NCBI GenBank assembly: GCA_003439945.1
Contig: QVRM01001779.1
Coordinates: 1-64,000, forward strand
DNA length: 64,000 bases
Source: Dermanyssus gallinae
Taxonomy: Eukaryota; Arthropoda; Arachnida; Mesostigmata; Dermanyssidae
Direction: 5' to 3'
The notes under the pieces are model-generated. The model was given only the letters and a program-made list of their open reading frames with translations. It did no database searches and was not told where the DNA came from. The position numbers and the translations under genes were made by a program. Shown piece after piece: positions 28,835 to 40,367 of the stretch (position 1 is its first letter; the number at the start of each line of letters is the position of its first letter).

Positions 28835-29215
28835 ATGATGATGATCGTCGTCGTCGTCGTGTTGCTGATGATGATGCGGATGATGACGACGACAACAACA
28901 ACAACAAGTACTACTACTACAACAACAACAACAACAACGACGACGACACCGTTTGTTTAGTCCACCATTCATTGATTTGTTGTCGTTGTTGTTGATGCTG
29001 CTGCAGTCATTGTTGTTATGGTGTTGCTGCTGTTTTTGTTGTTGCAGCGTCGCTGACCGCTGTTACTAGCGCTGAAACGAACGTCAGCAACACCAACAGC
29101 GGCAGCAACACCAACAACGACGACGACGACAACAACAACAACAACAACAACAACAGCAACAACGACGACGACGACGACAACAACAACAACAGCAGCAACA
29201 ACAACGACAACACCT
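28835..29215. repeat. Mixed CGT/GAT/CAA triplet tracts
   Basis: Successive arrays: GAT/CGT near 28835-28890, CAA/GAC near 28886-28948, GTT near 28980-29046 and CAA/GAC near 29112-29205. Opposite-sense arrays face each other, so this segment could fold back on itself. Confidence 0.85.
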
Positions 29216-30267
29216 AAGACGACATGCTGTTGCTGGTTGTACTGCGAGCGACTGCTGTTAATAAGCGACATGAAGCGGTCGCGATTGATCCGAACATCTA
29301 TCGGTAAACGACGGATGGTTCCGCTATCATCACCAACACCAACAACAACAATCAGATACCATTCGATTTGTTTCCGCCCAAGCTGTCGCACGAATGAAAC
29401 ACCAACAGCCTACAATAAGTGACGAGTTTCTTCTTCATCTTCTTCTTCTGCTCACTGAGCTGCCAGTCAGAGCTGCTCGGGACTGAGCAGCAAGACGACG
29501 ACGACAACACGGACCCTGTCAGCAGTAATACGATCACCATCATCAGTACAGTCGCCGCACCAGCAACGTAAATCTACCTCTTTTTCAAAAGCCCTCCCGT
29601 TCGTTCCCCTCACAACTCAGCCAAATTACGTGCGAGTTCATTCACTGGACTGTTTCGGCTGCCGCCACTGCCGTCGCAGCCTCTAATTCTGTTCGTTGCG
29701 CGGTTGCGTCCCCATATCTCCCCCCCTCCTTCCCTCCTCTCTCGTTCTCTATTTCTATCTTGCTTTCTCTAGGTCTCTCTCTCTCTCGGAGTGTGTGTGT
29801 GTGTGCATGTTTCGGTGACCGACTTTCTCTCGGTGACTCGATCAATGGTGGTGATGATCCGGCGTTGGATGGCTGGCTGGCCAAATAGAGAGCCAACGAC
29901 GACCCGCCTACGCACAGATGTATCCAGCAAGCTCTCTATTGACAACCGTGTAGATCATCATCATTATCAACATTATCATTATCATCATCATCATCATCAT
30001 CATCGAGATACTGATGCGGCTGAAGGCTGACGGAAATGGCGGCGGTAGCATTCGTCGCCAATATCATGGCAACAACAGCAGCAGCAGCAATAGCTGCAAC
30101 AAGAACAACAAACAACCCAATACTACAATAAGAACAGCAGCAACAATATTAACAACAACGACAACATCAACAACAACAACAATGACGACGACGACAGCGA
30201 CAACAACAACAACAACACCGACTACAAAACTTCAATCGAATTAGTGGCGAAATAGTACTAGAAGAAG

Positions 30268-30320
30268 TCGTCAATACAGATCGTCAATACAATCGTCAAT
30301 ACAAGCAAGTCGTCAATACA
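30268..30320. repeat. Four spaced copies of an 11-bp word
   Basis: The word tcgtcaataca occurs at 30268, 30281, 30293 and 30310, at intervals of 13, 12 and 17 bp. The irregular spacing is unlike the surrounding microsatellites. Confidence 0.85.
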
Positions 30321-30628
30321 GATGTCAGATGACCTCGCGGCGATGAAGTGCGAGCCATGCGGCCGGTGACCGGGTGTGCCTCTCGCCCCCGCTCAGTAAA
30401 AAACGTGACGAACGCCGGAGGTTGTTCGCGATCGTGTCAGAAACGCATCCCCCCCCGGCCCAGTACAGTGCGTATAAGCACTGTACAACTCTCGCAAGAT
30501 TTTCTTTGAGAGACAGAGAGGGAGAAAAAGAGAGACTATACAGTATCCAATAAAAAGCCTTATGCTCGGCAAAAGATTGTCTCAACAGTAGTTCTGAATA
30601 TCAAACAAGATGGTACGTCGGAACGCGC

Positions 30629-30631
<3 letters not shown>

Positions 30632-30674
<43 letters not shown>
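30632..30674. repeat. TA microsatellite
   Basis: About 43 bp of uninterrupted TA. Confidence 0.95.
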
Positions 30675-30677
<3 letters not shown>

Positions 30678-31681
30678 TAAAAAGAATCGTTACTCAAAAT
30701 CAGCCATGCCATGATGTATCATTAAACGAGACCGATGGGCTTAACACAACTAGATGCTCGGGTTCGACTAGAGCTAGGGAACTTCGATACAATCGCATCC
30801 GTCGCATAGTGATCGTACTGACTGAATTCGAGCAGAGATAGCTGCTTAATAAGGTTTCGATCATATAGGAATAGGCTAACGGAGAAAGTGTCAGTCCACG
30901 TCGGTCAGTCGACGAGATGAACACACAATGATTCGTTAGCACTCTCGTGCTCCACTCGATGTCGATGGCTGTCAGACAGCCCCCCAGTTGGTGATGATCA
31001 ACTGTGCCATTCGTTCATTCATAGTATATATATCTACCCTACGGTCACTCGACAAGCCAAACGAAACTGTGTCAACGGTACAGCAGACCTACGGCAACTA
31101 CCCCGATTCGATTGCTGTCCTGTTCCTATTACAGGCTAGGCTGGACTTGTCAAAAGGCGTGACGCTATCCCCTCTCTTCCCCACACTCACACACCCACGC
31201 AACACAATATACACGTCCGGCTACGTTCGCCCATCTGAAAGCCGGCCATGCCGGATGGCCATGGTCATCAGCGGCCAAGTTCCCGCGCCTTCCCCCTGAG
31301 GGGGGGGGTCTGACCCCCGGGTTCGCAGCCCTTTCTTTGCGTTCGTCCTCACTGTTTGCAGCTTCAGCATTTATATTCTCTTCTATTAGTATTACTATCA
31401 TTATTAATATTACTACTACGACTACGACGACTTTTATCGTCAACAACGGCAGCGACATCCTTAGTACAACTACTATGAACAGTAGCTACGGACGACGACG
31501 ACGACGACAACAACGACGACGACGATGATGACTACTCTTAAAACTACTACAACAACTATTAGCATTATTTAGTGATTTAGTACAATGTTGTCTCGTGAAA
31601 TTTGTTTGTGCATTACTACTGCGACTTCTACTACTATTACTACTTCTACCATCACTATTACTACGATTACTACTAGCACTA

Positions 31682-32893
31682 CTACGTCATGGGCGATGAT
31701 GACAACGAGGATCCGACGAGTAGCTTGCTTGGATGGCTGTCGGACTTGGCGTAGCAGTTGTTGTCCTGCTTGCAGTGGCACCCGCAGCGTGACGTCCAGC
31801 GTCCGTAGGCGCTCTCGCACGCGTTGACGCACACCTTGAGCGGCGGATAGCAGCAGAGACACGGCAGGGCGACGCTCATCACGGCGAGACACGCCCACCG
31901 GCTCCAGAAGTGCTGCGGGCCGCACGAGCACGGCTTGTCGGCGCACGACACGTCTGAATCGAGGTCGGTATCCTTGGCCCAGTGGTAGAAGACGCCCTTC
32001 GCGCAGCACAGACACGTCGCGTGCTCGAGCAGGTTGTGCGCCGAACAGTGGAACTTGTCGCCGCACACCCACCGAGACGGCAGCGCCTTGGGCTGTTGGC
32101 ACGCCTCGCAGCGGCACTTGCCGCACTCGCGGCACACGATCGAGCTCGTCGTCGTCGTCGACTCGTTCAGGTTGATCGGCGGCTTCTTGCACGAGTCGCT
32201 GTCGCGACCGAACCCCCCGAGGACGCCGCCGTTGCCGCCAACGCCACCGTTACCTCCCCCCATACGCCCGACACTGCCGAAGCCGTCGCCCACGCTCCCG
32301 AAGAAGCCGCCACCACCGAAGCTTCCGCCCATCTTTAGACCTTGTTTCGTGATGGCAACATCGTCGTCGCCGTTGTCGTTGTCGACACAGCACTTCGTGG
32401 GGTTCGTCGTCGTCGTTTTCGTTGACGTTTTCATCATCATCATCATCGGGCTGCCAGCTCCGGGCATCCGCGGGGGTGGCTTGAGTATGGCGTTGCTGCC
32501 CTTCTTGGGCGCGTGCACGATAGCCGAGCATGGCCGCTCGCTACCGGTGCCGCTGCCGCTGTGCACCGTGGCCGACGAGAAGGGCGCCCCCAGCAATAAG
32601 GGCGGTGGCGGTAACGGCAGCGGGGGTGGCCCCGAAGTCGTAACAGTTGCAGATGATGATGACAACGACGACGACGACGAGATAGGCAGCGGCGGGGGCG
32701 CCCGCAGGGGTGAATCCAGATAGTCGTTTTGACGTCGGGCCGCCCCTGGCCGAGGCTGGCTAAGCGTGATGCTGTTGCTGCTGCTGAGTAAACGCCCTCC
32801 ACCGCCGCCGGCGCTGAGCGCCCCTGCCGACGACATGGGCGGCCGACCGGGTCCGGAACTTGGCGGAAGACTCGAGAAGCTGTTGTGGGACAT
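31682..32893 (-). CDS. sprouty: Sprouty homologue, negative regulator of receptor tyrosine kinase signalling
   Basis: A 403-residue protein in one uninterrupted exon. Sprouty proteins are membrane-associated inhibitors of Ras/MAPK signalling downstream of FGF and EGF receptors. Residues 254-374 hold 22 cysteines in the Sprouty pattern: CRECGKCRCEAC, LPSRWVC, CLCCAKGVFYHW, PCSCGP, LPCLCCYPP and a final CGCHC. Near the amino end NDYLDSP (Tyr58) resembles the conserved NEYTEGP phosphotyrosine motif that binds Cbl in vertebrate Sprouty2 (Tyr55). Between them lie serine-, proline-, glycine- and methionine-rich low-complexity segments, including a run of five M at 150-154. There is no EVH1 domain, so this is Sprouty and not Spred. 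The start at 32893 is the first in-frame ATG after an in-frame stop at 32984-32986, with A at -3. Length lies between the human (about 300 aa) and fly (about 590 aa) proteins. Untranslated exons were not located. Confidence 0.95.
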   Translation of the reverse strand: MSHNSFSSLPPSSGPGRPPMSSAGALSAGGGGGRLLSSSNSITLSQPRPGAARRQNDYLDSPLRAPPPLPISSSSSLSSSSATVTTSGPPPLPLPPPPLLLGAPFSSATVHSGSGTGSERPCSAIVHAPKKGSNAILKPPPRMPGAGSPMMMMMKTSTKTTTTNPTKCCVDNDNGDDDVAITKQGLKMGGSFGGGGFFGSVGDGFGSVGRMGGGNGGVGGNGGVLGGFGRDSDSCKKPPINLNESTTTTSSIVCRECGKCRCEACQQPKALPSRWVCGDKFHCSAHNLLEHATCLCCAKGVFYHWAKDTDLDSDVSCADKPCSCGPQHFWSRWACLAVMSVALPCLCCYPPLKVCVNACESAYGRWTSRCGCHCKQDNNCYAKSDSHPSKLLVGSSLSSSPMT

Positions 32894-35705
32894 CGTCGGG
32901 CCGTAAGATTGAATCCACGACGACGACCACGATGTGCGATCGATAGGTAGATAGATAAATCGTCCGTAGTGTCGTAAGTGAAATTAACGAAGAGTTGTTC
33001 GGGCGCGCCGCAGGTGTGGTCGGGATGATAAATGCTCTCTCTCACACACAAACAACGCACACAGAGCAGTTCAATCAACACCAAGTCGAGAAGTCAGAAG
33101 AAGAAGATGATGATGATGATGATGAACAAGAACACCAACAACAACGACAACGACGTGAAGAAGACTTAGACAAACAACGAAGACAATACATCCCGTTAGC
33201 GGCGGCGTTCGTCGGCGCAGCCTTACAACGCGCAGGCATCACACGCACACACAGACAGACACATGTATAATATATATACACAACCACCCACCGCGACACT
33301 CTACACCGCGAGAGACACTTCTGTGAAGACACACAACAAATGAGGGAGTATCCGAGTGGTGGTGATGATGATAATTATGTTGATACTGATGATGCTGCTG
33401 CAGCTGCTGACCGCAACTGGTTAGATCAACAAATGTTACGCGTAGATTAGTAGTACTTGAGAGCAATGATGGTCCACCACGAACACGTGCGACAGCATGC
33501 GACGAGATGAAAGCGCTACGGGACTACAATCCAACGAAAATTTGGGTAGAAATCGGAGTAGTAGCGTGCTCCGTTTCGTTCTGTGTCGTCGTCGTCGTTG
33601 TTGTTGTGCGTTGCGTCGTGGCTGTTGACATCCGAATCATCACTATATCATCATTATCTGATCTGCTGATGGATGGGTCGTTGAGATGCGCGCAGTGTAC
33701 TGCTTCTGCCGTGTATCGGGGGGTATGGGGTTGGCTAGCGGTGTGTGAGAGATATCCAAGAGATGATGCAAAGCAAGCAACAGATGCCACTCAATCGATG
33801 AAGCACAAACGAAAACACCACCACCACCACCTCCTCCGTCACGTATCCTGAGTTGTTGTTTCGACGTTGTTGGTCGAGGATTTCACCCCTCTCGCGTAGT
33901 CCACTGTCTCGGGTCGTTGGGGTTTGTTCCCGTAGCTGCTGGCGATTGATAGGATGTATATTGGAGGTTGGTTGTTCGGTTAATCCACTAGGTCTAGGTC
34001 CACGTAAGCTAGTAAGTCGCGTCGTAATGGCGACAGAAGCGGCCACTATTCCACGACTCGTTTCTCTACGACCTACGCTCGCGCGCCTACAACTTCACAG
34101 TAGTCGTAGTAGTAGTAGTAATCCTCGTAATAGTCACGAATCACCGGTGATTGGTGGATGAATAATGAAGCTCTCTCGTCGTTGTCGTCGTCGTTGTTGT
34201 CGTTGTCGATGATGTTGTTGTTGTTGTTGCTATTTTCAGTGTACAACACGCAGTAAGCGCAATGACGGCGGACGATGGCTGGTTGACTGACTCCACACTT
34301 ACAGTGGCCGGCCAATGAATCAACAAGTGGCAAGTACGAGAATGGCGTACAAAGCCCGACAAACAAATACGTACATGGACTAACTATCTCACTGCACTCA
34401 CATCACAGTGCTCTATTGGTCTCTTTCTCTCTCGTGTTCGCGACCAATTCGACCAGCTCGTTGTTGGTTGGCTGCTCTGTAGTGATGACGAGCGACCGAC
34501 CGACCAACCGACCATCAATGGCGCGGGACTTTTCTCTCGCGATGTTCGCCCGTGTAGCGGTTGTTTCTGTAGTTGGCCTTGTCCACCATCACCATTACCA
34601 CCACGACGTTCTCCAGCTTCGGCCTCTCCACCACCGTGTTTCGTTTATGGTTGTGGTGGTTCTGTTGCTGTTGCTGTTATAGAAGCAGCAGTGGCAATAG
34701 TTGTCGTTGTCGTCGTCGTAGTAGGAGAAGTAGTAGAAGTAATCCTGTCAACAAGACGAAGATGTGTTGTCGTCGTCGTCGATGTTGTAGTTTCGATTTT
34801 ATCTCCCATACATTCACAGATGAGCGCAGAACTCTCACGACCACACGACAACGACACCGACAACAACAACATTCACAAGAACATCTATGAACAGTAACAG
34901 CAACAGCAGCAGACACGGCAGCAGTACAAGCACCAGTAATGTGGCTGCGATTTCTTTTTCAGGCTTGTTCTCGTCTCGGACCACGGAACGCGTCAGCTAG
35001 TCTATCGAATGGTTGGTTCACATATGACAACAACAACTTTTGCTGTTGCTGCTGCTGCTAATGCTGTTGCTGTTGTTGTCGCTTGCTTGCCACTCACTGT
35101 TGGCTCTGTTCGAACAACTAACTGGCAGCGGGCCGGCATTGACGGCGATGTCGTCGACGACTACGACAACAACAACAACGGGCTTCTCGTTCTCCTTCAG
35201 CGTATGTATTGATTATCCGTACGTCGGTGGTGGCGGTACGGTCGCCGTCGATCTATCCGTCGATGCGTCGGTCTGTCGATGGATCAATGCTAGTCGATTG
35301 ATCGATCCAGTAGTCGCGTAGTCGTCGTAGTCGCGTAGTAGTCGTTGTAGTAGTAGTAGTAGTAGTAGTAATAGTAGTTTGCTTGGTCGCTTCGTTGCGA
35401 CCGGCGATTCGAATTGGCGATGGCGCTAGATGCATCGACGCAGGCTGCTTGCTGCTTGTTGCTTGTTGCTGTTCGGCTCTAGCGAGCTCTGTTGTGTATG
35501 TAGCACCTGGTGATGCTGTTGAATGGCTGTCGGCTTACTCCTTCGTTCGTTCGTTTGCTCGTTGGTTCGATCGATCGACTGACCGCGTTCGTAAAAGTTG
35601 CTTGTAGTTAGTGCCCTCCCTCGCTCGCTCGCTGCCTACGTTGTCGTAGAGATGGCACACGGCCTGTCACGGCTGTGTCCCTCGGTGTTCAGTTCAGTTC
35701 GGTTC

Positions 35706-35723
35706 GGGTCGGGTCGGGTCGGG
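35706..35723 (+). repeat. GGGTC array with a canonical G-quadruplex motif
   Basis: Four GGG runs separated by TC, preceded by diverged cousins (GTTCA, GGTTC), so the array appears to have grown by slippage from a TTCGG-like unit. It lies about 2.8 kb upstream of the sprouty start codon. Confidence 0.8.
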
Positions 35724-36847
35724 CAAACTCACGGCGACGAGAAACTGCCGCCCGCAATTGCCGCGAGGACGACGATATGGTCGTGGCGTGAATGCTGGTG
35801 AAGATGGAGAAGCGCTGCTATTGCTGTTGTGGCTGGCTGCAGCTCCGTTACTATTCGGGCTTCACTCACGGGCAACGATGACGACGACGGGTTCAACTTC
35901 ATCCGTCGTTGTTGTTGTTGTTGTCGCCGTTGTCGTCGTCCTTACCGCTACACTAACACCGCTACAGTTGTTGTTGTTGTTGTTCGTCGATACTACAGCC
36001 TACAAGCCAGCACAACAACAACAACAACACAAGGTAGTTGCTGCTCCACCACCAATAATACCAAACAACTACCGACCAGAAGCAACACAACGCTTGTCTG
36101 TCTGTCTCACTACCGGGGCGGGCGTCCAATGATGTGTTTGCCGTAGCCGTGGTCGTCGTAGCAGTCCGCGCTACCAGCGAGTACCGGCGGCTTCGGCGTC
36201 GGCGTCGTCGTCGGCGTCGTCGTCGTGCGTCGCTCGGTCGGTGCTGCCTCGTCGACGGCTCTTAGCCGAATACTACTAGACGAGCGCCGAGATAAGCCGC
36301 CGCTCGTACCACCACCATCATCATCATTGTCATCCTCACCACCACCACATTCATCATCATCAGCGGCAGCAGCAGCAGCATCAAGCTCATCATCATCATC
36401 ATCGTCAACAACACCGTTTAGTAGTAATAGTAACCGTAGTGGTAGTAGTTGTAGTAGCAGTAATAGTAGTCGTAGTAGTTGTAAGAGCACGGCTGCTCAC
36501 CAGCCAGCCAGCCAATCAGCGTTCGGCTCGCCGCTGACGTCACTTCCCGCAGCAGCAGCGGCGCCGGCGGCGGGGGCGCTGCGGTCGCTTCCACCCAGCA
36601 GCAGAGGCGGCGGCGACGACGATGGCGGTGAGCAACAGGGGCGGCAGCAGCGCCGTTGTGGCTGCTGCTGCGGTGGCGGGTCGTAGTGGTGAGAGAAGAC
36701 CGGCCGGCCGCTCGACTACAACTACTACTACTACAACTAATGCTACTACAACTACTGCTACTACTCCGACGAGGATGATGGTATTGTTGTTGATGATGAT
36801 GATGATGATGTGGCAGCGGCGGCGGCGGCTGCTGTTGCTGGCTGGCT

Positions 36848-36990
36848 GGCTGAATGAACGAATGAATGAATGAATGAACCGACAGACGGACGAACGAACG
36901 GACGAGCAGCGGGCCGGACGAACGGACATACGGATGGACGGACGGACGAACGGACGCACGAATAAGCGACCGGCCGACCGATCGAGCAAC
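36848..36990. repeat. GAAC/GAAT/GGAC tetranucleotide tract
   Basis: About 140 bp of related tetranucleotides that change gradually along the tract. Confidence 0.85.
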
Positions 36991-37057
36991 AGACCGAACC
37001 AATGAAGGTGCTCCGGCTGCCACGCCGGCTGCTACGAGTACTACCGCCGCTGTTGAT

Positions 37058-37088
<31 letters not shown>

Positions 37089-37142
37089 ATGATGTAGGCG
37101 ACTGTAGTAGACAGTGCTACAGCGATTCGCGATCACGACGAC

Positions 37143-37262
37143 AACGGCAGCAGCAGCAGCAGCAACAACAACAACAACAACAACAACAACACCAACAACA
37201 ACAACAGCAACAACAACTATGATGATGATGAAGAGGACGATGATGATGATGACGACGACGAC
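37143..37262. repeat. CAG, CAA, then GAT triplet arrays
   Basis: CAG repeats lead into CAA/AAC repeats and then into GAT/GAC repeats without spacer. Confidence 0.9.
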
Positions 37263-37784
37263 GAAGGCTGTTAGAAAAGAGAGAGAGAGAGTGCACGCAG
37301 GGGGAAAGAGACAATGCGCGACGAGGGAAAGGGAGTTCTAGTAAACGGTAGTAGGTAGAGAGAGTGGTCGATACAGAGCGAGAAGATATGGGAAGGGGGG
37401 GGCAGGGGATTTAGACCAGGACAAGCCAAACGGGAGTAGCGCGAGAGAGAGGGGAAGAAGGAGAGGGACAGAGTAAAGAGAGAGAGAGATGGAGAAGGCG
37501 AGGAACAAAAAACAGACAGACAGACAGCGTATTAGAAAGTACGTATGCAGACGTATGCAGGAAAGACAGGAAAGAGAGAAAATGGGCAGCGCGAAACAGA
37601 CAGACAGACAGAGAAAACGTGGTTGGCTGGCTAGCTTCTGATGATATCAGTGGTTAGAGGTTGGCAAAACGATGGATGGAGAAACTGAGGCGAGGCTGCT
37701 GCCAAGACGTGAGAGAGAACAGAAGCGAGAGAGAGAGAGAGAGATAGTGTCAAAAATAAAGAAGAGGAGTGAATGTATATGTAT

Positions 37785-37785
37785 G

Positions 37786-37842
<57 letters not shown>
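37785..37842. repeat. TA microsatellite
   Basis: About 58 bp of TA with one TTT slip, followed by a GA run. Confidence 0.95.
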
Positions 37843-37847
<5 letters not shown>

Positions 37848-39015
37848 GAGAGAGAAAGAATGCTATAGAGGGAACGAATGAGTGACTCTCAGCAGTCATC
37901 ATGGCGTCAGTGTAGTAAAAATCGTAATTGTAGTAACTCTACAAACTAGTAACCGTAGTCGTAGTAGTCGTCGTAGTAGTAGTAGTGGTCCTAGAAGAGA
38001 TAGTTGTAGTCGTTATAGCGATTGTTGGTGTTGTTGTTGTTGTAGTTAGCAGTCGTAGTAATAGTAAAAAGAGAAGGAAGAAGCAGCAGCAACAATAAGA
38101 ACAAAACCTTTACCACCAACAACAACAACAGCAGCATCAAATACGACGACGACGACTATGACCACCGTTGCTGTTGCTGCCGTCGCCGCCACCGCGTGGA
38201 GCGGCAATGGCGGCGGCGAGGGCGACGTTTCAAGAACAGGCCGGTCCGTCCTACCCTCCGTTCGTTCGATTCTCCGTCCGTTCGCCCGCCAAACCGCCTG
38301 CTCGCTTACTTACTGGTTGGTTATTGGTTGGTTGGCTCTTTAGCTGGCTTGCTTGTCAGACAGACAAACAGACATATAGACAGACAGGCAGGCCAGCAGG
38401 CCCATAGGCAGTCAGGCAGCCAAACCAGGCCAGGCCAGGCCAGATGGCAGACGAGTGTTGGCCGGTCGATTTGCTGGTCGATCAGTCCGTCGGCCGACCA
38501 AAAAAGACAACGACCCCACAACAACAACAACAACAACAACCACAACAACAACAACAAGCATAACAACAACAAGACACACCCAGGACCACGACCACGACGA
38601 CGACGACAACCATGACCACGACGACGGTGGCGTGGCACCAACATCAACCACCACCACCACCGACATTGACATCATCAGCAGCAGCAGCAGCAAGAATAGA
38701 CATCCAGCAGCAAGGCAGTTTGCTTGTTTCTCGGTTCGGCTCGGCTCCGATCCCATCCGATCAATCTGTCCATGCGCGCATATACAGCCAGTAGCCAGTA
38801 GTTTCGTTCGACGTCTGTGCCACAGGCCTTAAGGCCCATTGCGAGCGTCGAGACATGCTTTGTACTGAGAACATATGTTAAATAAATATGTATGTTATAT
38901 AAAAATAAAATAAAACAAAAAAGCTAGCTAGCGTCTATCTAGCCAGTTCGTCTGCCTGTTGGTCCGTTCATCTGTCCGTCAGTAGGAGGTAGCAACGAGC
39001 GAATGAATGAACGAG

Positions 39016-39051
39016 AGGGTGGGTGGTTGGGGGGGGGGGGGGTGTTGGGGT
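39016..39051 (+). repeat. G-rich tract, possible G-quadruplex
   Basis: GGGTGGGTGGTT followed by about fourteen G, then TGTTGGGG. Confidence 0.75.
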
Positions 39052-39280
39052 GAACAACAAGCAGCATCGCTTGAGCTCTACCGATGTCCCCATTGACCAG
39101 CAATAGCCACAGCCGCCACGCACAGCCACACAATATAGATACCATGGCACAGCGCACAGCATACGATGAATACGATTATGACAGACAGACAAACAGACAT
39201 GCATACATACAAACATGCACAACACATAGTAAGAAATTGATGGGAGAAAAAAATGGATGGGAGATGAACAAATGCAAAAC

Positions 39281-39775
39281 ATTCTCTCTCTCCCTCTCGC
39301 CTTTGCTATATTTTTCTGTCTTCTGAGTTTCATTCTCTTATGCTCTCGCTCTCTTCCCCCGCTCCCATTTTCCTCTCTCTCGCTTCCTCTCCCCCTTCTC
39401 TCTATGGTCCCATTGCTCACCTATCTCTTACCTTCGTATATCCATCGTACACCCCCCCCTCCTTCCCTTTCGTATAGCCTACTCATTCAAGCTAGTAGTT
39501 GTCTAGCACGCTACGCGCACACAGATAGCCCCCTCTCTCTCTCTCTCTCTTGCTTTCCCTATGCTCTTTCTCTCTCCCTAGGTTTCATTCTTCTTATTTT
39601 CTATATCTCTCACTATCTGCTTCTGTCTCTTTCTCTCTCTAGCTCACTTCCCCTCGTCTCCCCCCTCTCTCTCTCTCTCCCTTTCTCACCTTCTCATTTT
39701 CTATTTCCCGCTCCCTCTTTATCTCTCTTTCCCCTTCTCGCTCTCTCCGTCTTTCTCGTATTGAATCCTACTCAT
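39281..39775 (+). repeat. Polypyrimidine tract, about 0.5 kb
   Basis: A long C/T-rich stretch on the plus strand with TCTC arrays and few purines, giving an S-, L- and P-rich open frame of 175 residues that I do not regard as a gene. Two copies of actcattcaagctagt, at 39481 and 39769, bracket much of it. Confidence 0.8.
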
Positions 39776-40311
39776 TCAAGCTAGTTCAAGACAGCCCACT
39801 ACGCGCGCACACACACGCAGGCAGGCCGCAAGGCAGGCCGGCCGGACGGCCTATGCGAATCGCCGGCTAAACCGAGCCACGCCGGCAGAACCTAGCGATG
39901 AACAAGGCGAAGCGAGAATAGCAACAACAATGGACGCCGCCGGCGCCGCCACTACAGCAACAACAACAACAGCAACCTCATCATCATCGTCGTCAGTAGC
40001 TGTCCATACATACATAAATACATATATGTATATCTGTAGACACACACATGCCGCTAGAGAAGAAGTACCTACCTACCTTCCTTACGGATGCATACAAGCA
40101 GGCATAAGCGAGTACTTGGACACCAACCACTTGAAAGTGCGCCCGCGCGTCGCACACAGACGCTGCTCGCTAGAGGCCGCAGCATCAAACAAGCTAGAGC
40201 AGGCGTCGCGCCCAAGAGAGTCGTCGTCGTCGTCGGCGTCCTCCTGCATCCTAACCTAAGCGGCAGCGGCGGCGGCAATCCACCGAATGAATGCGCACCA
40301 CTTGTAGACAA

Positions 40312-40312
40312 G

Positions 40313-40363
<51 letters not shown>
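40312..40363. repeat. TA microsatellite next to a transposon end
   Basis: About 50 bp of TA that ends exactly where the TIR of the 40364-41138 element begins. Confidence 0.95.

Positions 40364-40367
<4 letters not shown>

Larger units (their letters stand above)
18171..31560. repeat. Simple-sequence-rich block B, left part
   Basis: About 13 kb in which triplet repeats (CAA/GTT, CAG, GAT/ATC, CCA/GGT, GAC), tetranucleotides (GGAC, CCGT, GGCT, GACA) and TA tracts make up much of the DNA, separated by short complex spacers. Open frames such as 27018-28211 and 23778-24170 translate to V, S, T, N, H, D or R strings in several frames at once, which is what repeats produce. I find no protein domain. 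The least repetitive parts are 19780-20430 and 21600-22280, and I recognise nothing in them. Confidence 0.8.
32894..40311. repeat. Simple-sequence-rich block B, right part (upstream of sprouty)
   Basis: The 7.4 kb upstream of the sprouty start continues the triplet and tetranucleotide repeats: GAT near 33103-33125, GTT near 34200-34230, GTC and TGC near 35040-35080, CAT/ATC near 36310-36400, GAAC/GGAC near 36848-36990, CAA near 37143-37215 and CAA near 38517-38570. It should contain the promoter and any 5' untranslated exon of sprouty. I cannot place a TATA box, initiator or splice site with confidence. No other gene was recognised. Confidence 0.75.

Noticed and set aside
31569..32192. A 207-codon arginine- and valine-rich frame on the minus strand
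   Set aside because: It overlaps the sprouty coding sequence in another frame and has no family resemblance. It is a shadow of the GC-rich cysteine domain.
31982..32723. Two plus-strand frames opposite sprouty (118 and 229 codons)
   Set aside because: Antisense shadows of the sprouty exon with alanine- or proline-rich composition and no domain.
39257..39784. A 175-codon frame with leucine and serine repeats
   Set aside because: Produced by the CT-rich tract. Composition alone explains it.
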